Shown one piece after another: positions 1 through 5,263 of a stretch of 8,561 nt of DNA (positions are counted from its first letter, which is position 1; each line of letters opens with the position of its first letter). The position numbers and the translations under genes are program-made. This DNA comes from Chryseobacterium gleum (GTDB lineage: Bacteria; Bacteroidota; Bacteroidia; Flavobacteriales_D; Sanyastnellaceae), in assembly GCA_945897395.1 (NCBI GenBank), contig CAMDFE010000055.1, forward strand, positions 1 to 8,561, given 5' to 3'. The notes beneath the pieces are model-generated. The model saw nothing but the letters and a program-made list of their open reading frames with translations, searched no databases and was not told where the DNA came from.

Positions 1-25
1 GAATGCCGCTCGATAAACGAGCTCA
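1..25 (-). repeat. Dispersed hairpin repeat, copy A (inverted relative to 7700-7724)
   Basis: The reverse complement of this stretch matches 7700-7724 at 24 of 25 positions, with the first 23 in a row identical. Inside it GCTCG (8-12) and CGAGC (18-22) form a 5-bp stem around the loop ATAAA. It begins with GAATGCCGC, the same word found at 7853-7861 next to a different hairpin, so it looks like one member of a short intergenic repeat family. The element probably continues to the left of the window. No T-run follows the hairpin, so it is not a canonical terminator. Confidence 0.75.
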
Positions 26-36
26 TTTCTAACTTC

Positions 37-80
37 GCAAGACCTTTCGAAGAATCTTGCAAAGCATCTTGCCTTCGGCA
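37..80 (+). other. Two small stem-loops upstream of the acyltransferase gene
   Basis: GCAAGA (37-42) pairs with TCTTGC (55-60), and inside it CTT (44-46) pairs with AAG (50-52) around the loop TCG. A second hairpin, TGCC-TTC-GGCA, occupies 70-80 and is flanked by two copies of GCATCTT (64-70 and 78-84). The second has the same form (4-bp stem, 3-base loop) as the units of the array at 4966-5235. Function is unknown. The structures lie just before the promoter core at 84-91. Confidence 0.4.
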
Positions 81-83
81 TCT

Positions 84-91
84 TATCTTCG
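84..91 (+). promoter_or_regulatory. Bacteroidota -7 promoter core for the acyltransferase gene
   Basis: TATCTTCG fits the Bacteroidota -7 consensus TAnnTTTG with one change. It ends only 4 bases before the ATG at 96, so the transcript would be leaderless or nearly so. I see no convincing -33 TTTG at the usual distance. Confidence 0.5.
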
Positions 92-95
92 CACC

Positions 96-1550
96 ATGGT
101 GTTCTCTTCTGCAATATTCTTAACAGTTTTCCTCCCAGCCTTCCTGCTGCTGTATTGGATATGCCCGAAGAAAGTTAAGAATGCCTTCTTGCTGCTGTCA
201 AGTGTGTTCTTCTACGCGTGGGGTGCACCGAAATTTATCTTTGTAATCATAGGAACCACCCTCATTGATTTTTTCTTGGTGGGAAGAATGGATCGAAGCA
301 AGAACGAGACGGAGCGAAAACTCATCTTGATCTTTTCTGTCGTGATGAACTTGGGACTGCTGGTCTATTTCAAATACATGAACTTCTTCATAGAGAATGT
401 GAATGTGGCCATGAAGGGAATGGGGTTGGAAAGCAGCATTCCTTGGACGAAGTTGGTACTGCCAATAGGAATTTCGTTTTACACGTTTGAGACACTTACC
501 TACGTAGTAGATGTGTTCAGAAGGGTTCACAAACCCTTGAAGAATTTTTGGGACTATCAGTTGTACATCATTCTATTTCCAAAATTGATAGCCGGTCCCA
601 TCATTCGGTATCACGACATTGCAGATCAGATCACCGATCGCTCTGCTCGAGACAACAGTACCGAACGTTTGTTCGGTTTTTATCGCTTTTGCATTGGACT
701 GGGAAAGAAGGTTCTCATTGCAAACACCTTCGCGGCGTTCGCCGACAGCGTGTATGGCAATGCTGAAACAGGTTTGGGTGCGCTCGATCCGAATACATTG
801 GCCGCAGGAACCGCTTGGCTGGCGGCGATTTCCTACACCCTTCAGATTTATTTCGACTTCAGCGGATACTCAGACATGGCCATTGGTATTGGACGAATGA
901 TCGGTTTCAAATTTCCAGAGAACTTCAACAATCCGTATATCTCGCAAAGCATCACAGAGTTTTGGCGTCGTTGGCACATGACCTTGGGAAGCTGGATGCG
1001 CAATTACCTCTACATTCCATTGGGTGGAAACAAGGTGAGCAAAGGACGTTTGTATTTCAATTTATGGTTGGTGTTTTTACTTTCCGGATTGTGGCACGGC
1101 GCTTCTTGGAATTACATCATTTGGGGCGCATGGCACGGATTGTTCCTCGTCCTGGAGCGCGCATTTTTAATCAAAGCCATGAGTTCAATAGGGAAGATTA
1201 CGCGCGTGGCCGTTACGTTTGTGGTTGTAGTTATAGGATGGATATTCTTCCGAGTAGAAGATTTGGCTTCGGCATGGGGATATACCGCTGCGCTATTCGG
1301 TGGAAACGGAAGAAGCGTGGGCATGCCTATAGACATTGAGTGGATTGTGCTTGGCTCACTAGCTTTTGTTTTTTCCTTTTTCCTTCTACTTCCAAAAACA
1401 CAAAAAATTCAGGATGCTGTTTTCGGAGAGCGCGATTTAAGAAACGTTGGACACGTGGTCATGACGTGCGTTGCCGCAGTGCTTTTCATCTTGTCATTGA
1501 GTTACGTCACGGCCAGTGGGTTTAATCCGTTTATTTATTTTCGATTCTAA
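96..1550 (+). CDS. MBOAT family O-acyltransferase (AlgI-like), 484 aa
   Basis: Polytopic inner-membrane acyltransferase of the AlgI/DltB type, which passes acetyl groups across the membrane for O-acetylation of an exported polysaccharide. The sequence has roughly a dozen hydrophobic segments and the family hallmarks in order: the N-terminal MVFSSAIFL, LPIGISFYTFETL (122-134), IAGPIIRYHDI (165-175), YFDFSGYSDMAIG (252-264), EFWRRWHMTLGSWMRNYLY (288-306), SGLWHGASW (330-338) and a C-terminal NPFIYFRF. His334 in LWHGASW matches the catalytic histidine of AlgI; His294 is the other conserved one. I chose ATG 96 over an in-frame ATG at 57 because homologues start with MVFSS and the promoter core ends at 91. 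The stop codon overlaps the next gene's ATG by one base. Family assignment is firm; the glycan substrate is unknown. Confidence 0.95.
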   Translation: MVFSSAIFLTVFLPAFLLLYWICPKKVKNAFLLLSSVFFYAWGAPKFIFVIIGTTLIDFFLVGRMDRSKNETERKLILIFSVVMNLGLLVYFKYMNFFIENVNVAMKGMGLESSIPWTKLVLPIGISFYTFETLTYVVDVFRRVHKPLKNFWDYQLYIILFPKLIAGPIIRYHDIADQITDRSARDNSTERLFGFYRFCIGLGKKVLIANTFAAFADSVYGNAETGLGALDPNTLAAGTAWLAAISYTLQIYFDFSGYSDMAIGIGRMIGFKFPENFNNPYISQSITEFWRRWHMTLGSWMRNYLYIPLGGNKVSKGRLYFNLWLVFLLSGLWHGASWNYIIWGAWHGLFLVLERAFLIKAMSSIGKITRVAVTFVVVVIGWIFFRVEDLASAWGYTAALFGGNGRSVGMPIDIEWIVLGSLAFVFSFFLLLPKTQKIQDAVFGERDLRNVGHVVMTCVAAVLFILSLSYVTASGFNPFIYFRF

Positions 1551-2881
1551 TGAAGAGTAATAAACTGCATACCTTTTTGTTCGCTTTGGTCATTGCGGCT
1601 TTGTTTCTCCCCATGATTCAAATGGTGAAACCGTTTGTTGAAGTGGCTCCACTTTTCGGAGCTATTGTCCCTACCGCGAAAGATTCGCTCACGCTCGAAG
1701 CGTGGTTCGAAGGCACTTACCAAGAGAATCGAAACAAGTACATCAACGAGCAATTCGGGTTTCGCAACACTGCTGTTCGTTTGCACAATCAGATTGCGTT
1801 TTCACTTTTCAGAAAGGCGAAGGCCAACGGGGTAATTATTGGGAAGGAAGATTATTTGTACGAGATTAAATACATCAACGCCTATAGAGGTGCGGAAGAG
1901 ATTAATCAGTCTGAACTCGATTCTAATTTATTTATGTTGAAGGCCATTCAATCGAAGTTGAAGGAAAAAGGTGTAGAGTTGATTGTGGTTATGAATCCCG
2001 GGAAAGCGTCATTCTATTCGGAGTTCATTCCCGATGAATTCCCGATTGTTTCCAACCGAAGTTATTATTCTGAATACCAGAAAGGATTGGAAACACAGGG
2101 CATTCAGCACATAGACTTTGGAAAGTGGTTTCGTGAAATGAAGGGCAAAACGCCTGCGCCGCTCTTCCCGAAGACTGGTATTCATTGGAGTCAGTATGGT
2201 GCAACATTAGCAGCCGATTCTTTGGTGAATTATTGCATGAAACTTTTCGGAAAGAATATGAATGAGTTCGGTTGGAACAAGAAAGACCTTCCTCTTTCAA
2301 CCAGTATGGAAAGTGTTGACGACGATATCGGCGTTGGTATGAACTTGCTTTTTCCTATAGAACCCTTACCCATGGCTTATCCGCGTGTTGGAGTGAACGA
2401 TAAGTACGGTGTATCCTTTGGAAACAGCGGCATTCAACCCAAGGTGGCGGTTATTTCAGACAGTTACTTTTTCAATTTGATGCAATTACCTTGGGCGCCG
2501 GATATTTTCGAATCGTTGAATTTTTATTTCTACAACAAGCAGTTGCACAAGCGTCCGGAAGGCACCATGACTAACTCCGATCCGCTTTCACAAATGAAGG
2601 AAATTGAAAAGTCGAATGTGGTATTTGTAATGGCAACGGAATGCAACATGGATAAGTTGGGTTGGGGATTTATTTCGAGCGCCTACAAGTATTTCGTGTT
2701 GGGTGAGAAATTTGATTCGTTTGAATTTCGGGTGCAAAAATTCAAGAATAATATCCGTTCTGACAAGGCGTGGTTGAAAGCTATTGAGGAGAAGGCTAAG
2801 CAGAGCAAGGTTCCGCTCGATACCATGATCATGCGCGATGCGCGTTACATGGCGGAAATGGAATATTCAAACGGAAATTAG
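1550..2881 (+). CDS. AlgX/AlgJ-like SGNH-fold O-acetyltransferase partner protein, 443 aa
   Basis: Likely periplasmic, membrane-anchored partner of the MBOAT protein that would transfer acetyl groups to the glycan. Residues about 6-26 are one hydrophobic segment after a short basic N-terminus, suggesting an uncleaved anchor. Recognisable blocks are GVIIGKEDYLYE (near 94-105), the presumed histidine motif KTGIHWSQYGA (208-218, His212) and VAVISDSYFF (299-308), where Ser305 sits where SGNH enzymes carry the nucleophile. In AlgX/AlgJ the histidine block reads D-x-H; here position 210 is glycine, so the usual catalytic Asp is absent from that spot. Near the C-terminus VFVMATECNMDKLGWGF resembles Bacteroidota homologues as I remember them. 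It starts inside the previous stop (TAATG), which implies translational coupling. The family call rests on motifs and context; activity is inferred. Confidence 0.82.
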   Translation: MKSNKLHTFLFALVIAALFLPMIQMVKPFVEVAPLFGAIVPTAKDSLTLEAWFEGTYQENRNKYINEQFGFRNTAVRLHNQIAFSLFRKAKANGVIIGKEDYLYEIKYINAYRGAEEINQSELDSNLFMLKAIQSKLKEKGVELIVVMNPGKASFYSEFIPDEFPIVSNRSYYSEYQKGLETQGIQHIDFGKWFREMKGKTPAPLFPKTGIHWSQYGATLAADSLVNYCMKLFGKNMNEFGWNKKDLPLSTSMESVDDDIGVGMNLLFPIEPLPMAYPRVGVNDKYGVSFGNSGIQPKVAVISDSYFFNLMQLPWAPDIFESLNFYFYNKQLHKRPEGTMTNSDPLSQMKEIEKSNVVFVMATECNMDKLGWGFISSAYKYFVLGEKFDSFEFRVQKFKNNIRSDKAWLKAIEEKAKQSKVPLDTMIMRDARYMAEMEYSNGN

Positions 2882-2901
2882 AATTTGCCTTTCGAGTGTT
2901 G

Positions 2902-2909
2902 TATTTTTG
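2902..2909 (+). promoter_or_regulatory. Bacteroidota -7 promoter core for the mannosyltransferase-pyrC unit
   Basis: TATTTTTG is a full match to TAnnTTTG. It lies in the 36-base gap after the SGNH gene and ends 8 bases before ATG 2918. It suggests that the GT2-pyrC pair has its own promoter rather than depending only on read-through from the acyltransferase pair. The nearest TTTG upstream (2884-2887) is spaced too close to be a normal -33 element. Confidence 0.6.
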
Positions 2910-2917
2910 CCGAAGAA

Positions 2918-3622
2918 ATGAAACTGGTTATAATTCCAACTTACAACGAGCGCGAGAACATTGTTGAAATGATTCACGCTGTGCTCGATCAACCTACAGG
3001 GTTTCATTTACTTATTGTAGACGACGGTTCTCCCGACGGAACAGCTCAGTTGGTGAAAGAAAAGCAAACCGAATTTTCTGGAAGATTACACATCCTTGAG
3101 CGCAGCGGCAAGCTGGGTCTAGGAACGGCGTATATAGCGGGATTCAAATGGGGCTTGGCGAATAACTACGAGTACATTTTCGAAATGGATTGCGATTTTT
3201 CGCACAATCCGAAAGACCTTCCTCGTCTACTTGAAGCGTGCGAAAAGAATCACGGCGTTGCTGTCGGCTCACGTTATGTGAAAGGCGGAGGAACTGTCGA
3301 TTGGCCTTGGCACCGCAGAGTCATTAGTAAAGGCGGAAGTATTTATGTCAACCTAATTTTAGGTTTGGGCGTGAAAGACAGCACAGGCGGATTCGTTTGT
3401 TACCACCGCGATGTTCTTTCGAAAATGAATCTCGATGCCATTCAGTTTATCGGATATGCGTTTCAAATTGAAATGAAATACAAGGCGAAGCGCCTCGGAT
3501 TTAAGATTGCTGAAGTCCCTATTCTATTCGCCGACCGCGTGAAGGGAACAAGCAAGATGAGTCTGAATATTTTTCATGAAGCATTCTTTGGCGTATTGAA
3601 AATGCGCTTTCAAAAAATATAA
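2918..3622 (+). CDS. Polyprenol monophosphate mannosyltransferase-type GT2 glycosyltransferase, 234 aa
   Basis: Soluble or membrane-associated GT-A enzyme of the Dpm1 type, which moves a sugar (usually mannose from GDP-mannose) to a polyprenyl phosphate and so makes a lipid-linked donor for glycosylation outside the cytoplasm. Visible motifs: IPTYNERENI (6-15), VDDGSPDGT (34-42), the metal-binding DCD (91-93) within FEMDCDFSHNP, GSRYVKGG, STGGFVCY, GYAFQIEMKYKAKRLGFKIAEVP and the late DRVKGTSKMS. The 234-aa length matches the catalytic domain alone, with no C-terminal membrane domain of the GtrB or fused-Lnt kind. I chose ATG 2918 because the protein then begins MKLVIIPTYNE as in the family; an in-frame TTG at 2885 would put the promoter inside the gene. 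pyrC follows after 5 bases. Glucose as donor cannot be excluded from sequence. Confidence 0.93.
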   Translation: MKLVIIPTYNERENIVEMIHAVLDQPTGFHLLIVDDGSPDGTAQLVKEKQTEFSGRLHILERSGKLGLGTAYIAGFKWGLANNYEYIFEMDCDFSHNPKDLPRLLEACEKNHGVAVGSRYVKGGGTVDWPWHRRVISKGGSIYVNLILGLGVKDSTGGFVCYHRDVLSKMNLDAIQFIGYAFQIEMKYKAKRLGFKIAEVPILFADRVKGTSKMSLNIFHEAFFGVLKMRFQKI

Positions 3623-3627
3623 CACTT

Positions 3628-4962
3628 ATGCAAGTCATCAAAAACATCACCGTTGTTAATGAAGGAAAACAAACGGTCAGTGACGTATGGATTAACGGTT
3701 CGAAAATCGCACATGTTGTCGCGGTTGGAACAATAGATTACAACAACGCCACGTCCATTGTAGATGGAACGGGAAAGCATTTGTTCCCGGGATTAATAGA
3801 TGATCAAGTTCACTTCCGCGAGCCGGGATTGACGCACAAAGGAGATCTTACCACCGAATCTGCAGCAGCAGCAGCGGGTGGAGTGACTTCATTCATGGAA
3901 ATGCCGAACACCAGTCCGAGTGCAACCACACTTGAATTGCTCGAGCAGAAGTTCAAGCGCGCCGAAGAAGTATCTACAGTGAACTACAACTTCTTCATGG
4001 GAGCCACGCCCGAGAACGCCGATATTTTGGCGCAAGTGAATCCGAAGGAAGTGTGTGGAGTAAAGATTTTCATGGGATCTTCAACCGGAAATTTATTGGT
4101 GGAAAAGCGCGAAGCGTTGGAGATTATTTTCTCGAAAGTGAAGACGCTCATTGCTACGCACTGCGAAGACGATGGCATTATCAAAAGAAATTTAGAAGCG
4201 CTTCAAGCAACAGGAAAGACTTTGACTCCTTCCGATCATCCTATAATCCGCAATGCGGAAGGCTGTTACGCCTCTAGCTCAATGGCAGTGGAATTGGCGA
4301 AGAAGCATGATGCGCGATTGCACATTCTTCACATCAGCACAGCGAAGGAATTGGAGTTGTTTACAAACGCCATTCCGATGAAGGAAAAGCGCATCACAGC
4401 TGAAGCGTGTATTCATCATTTGTGGTTCACTGAAGAAGATTATACCACGAAAGGAAACTACATCAAGTGGAATCCGGCAGTGAAATCGTTCAACGACCGA
4501 ATGAACATTCGGGAAGCGGTGAACGATGGAAGAATAGACGTCATTGCAACTGACCACGCTCCGCATACTATTGAAGAGAAGGAACAAGAACTATTGAAAG
4601 CCCCAAGCGGCGGACCATTGGTTCAACACAGTTTACAAGCGTTAATTGACCTTCATAGACAAGGTGTTTTCACCTTAGAAAAAATAGTAGAAAAAGCATC
4701 TCATGCCGTGGCCGATATGTTTCAAATCGATGGTCGCGGATACATTCGCGAAGGCTACTTCGCCGACTTCGTCATGGTGGATCTATCTTCTCCATATACT
4801 GTGACCAAAGAAAATCTCTTGTACAAATGCGGATGGTCTCCGTTCGAAGGACATACGTTTTCGAGTACGATAGTTTCGACTTGGTGCAATGGGAAGTTGG
4901 TGTTTGAGAATGGGAAGCTTACTGGTACTAGAAGTGGGGAAGCTTTGAGGTTTGCGAGGTAA
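3628..4962 (+). CDS. pyrC: Dihydroorotase (class I, PyrC), 444 aa
   Basis: Cytosolic zinc amidohydrolase that closes N-carbamoyl-aspartate to dihydroorotate, third step of de novo pyrimidine synthesis. Motifs in order: FPGLIDDQVHFREPG (53-67; His62, Arg64), EMPNTSPSATT (91-101), VKIFMG with Lys146 as candidate carbamylated metal bridge (145-150), ATHCEDDG (176-183, His178), LHILHIST (231-238, His235), TAEACIHHL (257-265) and IATDHAPHT (306-314), where Asp309 is the candidate catalytic base. In the usual DxHxH motif the first metal-binding His is Gln60 here. I recall this DDQVHFREPG form from other Bacteroidota dihydroorotases, so it is probably lineage-typical, not a defect. It lies 5 bases after the GT2 gene, almost certainly on the same transcript. 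No other pyrimidine gene is in the window. Confidence 0.95.
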   Translation: MQVIKNITVVNEGKQTVSDVWINGSKIAHVVAVGTIDYNNATSIVDGTGKHLFPGLIDDQVHFREPGLTHKGDLTTESAAAAAGGVTSFMEMPNTSPSATTLELLEQKFKRAEEVSTVNYNFFMGATPENADILAQVNPKEVCGVKIFMGSSTGNLLVEKREALEIIFSKVKTLIATHCEDDGIIKRNLEALQATGKTLTPSDHPIIRNAEGCYASSSMAVELAKKHDARLHILHISTAKELELFTNAIPMKEKRITAEACIHHLWFTEEDYTTKGNYIKWNPAVKSFNDRMNIREAVNDGRIDVIATDHAPHTIEEKEQELLKAPSGGPLVQHSLQALIDLHRQGVFTLEKIVEKASHAVADMFQIDGRGYIREGYFADFVMVDLSSPYTVTKENLLYKCGWSPFEGHTFSSTIVSTWCNGKLVFENGKLTGTRSGEALRFAR

Positions 4963-4965
4963 TTT

Positions 4966-5250
4966 TCCCTTCGGGACTTATCCCTCTGGGATGTATCCTT
5001 TCAGGACTTATCCCGCAGGGACGTATCCTTTCAGGACTTATCCCTCTGGGATGTATCCTTTCAGGACTTATCCCGCAGGGACGTATCCTTTCAGGACTTA
5101 TCCCTCTGGGATGTATCCTTTCAGGACTTATCCCTCTGGGACTTATCCCTTTGGGATGTATCCCTCTGGGACTTATCCCTTTGGGATGTATCCCTCTGGG
5201 ACTTATCCCTTTGGGATGTATCCCGTAGGGACTTATCCCCAGGAATATCG
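4966..5250 (+). repeat. Tandem array of 18 perfect 15-bp mini-hairpin units plus one decayed unit
   Basis: Eighteen units of exactly 15 bp run from 4966 to 5235, each TCCC-NNN-GGGA-NNTA or TCCT-TTC-AGGA-CTTA; a degenerate unit follows at 5236-5250. Each unit can fold as a 4-bp stem (5 bp where the linker starts with T) with a three-base loop. Units 3, 5, 7, 9 and 11 change the loop-closing pair from C:G to T:A on both sides at once, keeping the stem. Loops vary (TTC, TCT, GCA, TTT, GTA) and linkers are CTTA, TGTA or CGTA. Larger duplications are visible: 4981-5040 equals 5041-5100, and a 30-bp block at 5131-5160 is repeated twice more to 5220. The array starts 3 bases after the pyrC stop and ends next to the TonB receptor promoter. 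It fills the 301-base gap 4963-5263; I see no separate gene there. Confidence 0.95.
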
Positions 5251-5258
5251 TATTTTCG
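5251..5258 (+). promoter_or_regulatory. Bacteroidota -7 promoter core for the TonB receptor gene
   Basis: TATTTTCG matches TAnnTTTG with one change and ends 5 bases before ATG 5264. The -33 region would fall inside the last units of the hairpin array, where no TTTG is visible. Confidence 0.5.
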
Positions 5259-5263
5259 CCCCC

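Noticed and set aside
57..95. Upstream ATG at 57 for the MBOAT gene
   Set aside because: It would add 13 residues before the family-typical MVFSS start and place the promoter core inside the coding region.
2885..2917. Upstream TTG start for the GT2 gene
   Set aside because: It adds residues not seen before the family start and includes the TATTTTTG core.
4966..5250. CRISPR array
   Set aside because: Units are directly adjacent with no unique spacers, the period is only 15 bp, and no cas gene is nearby.
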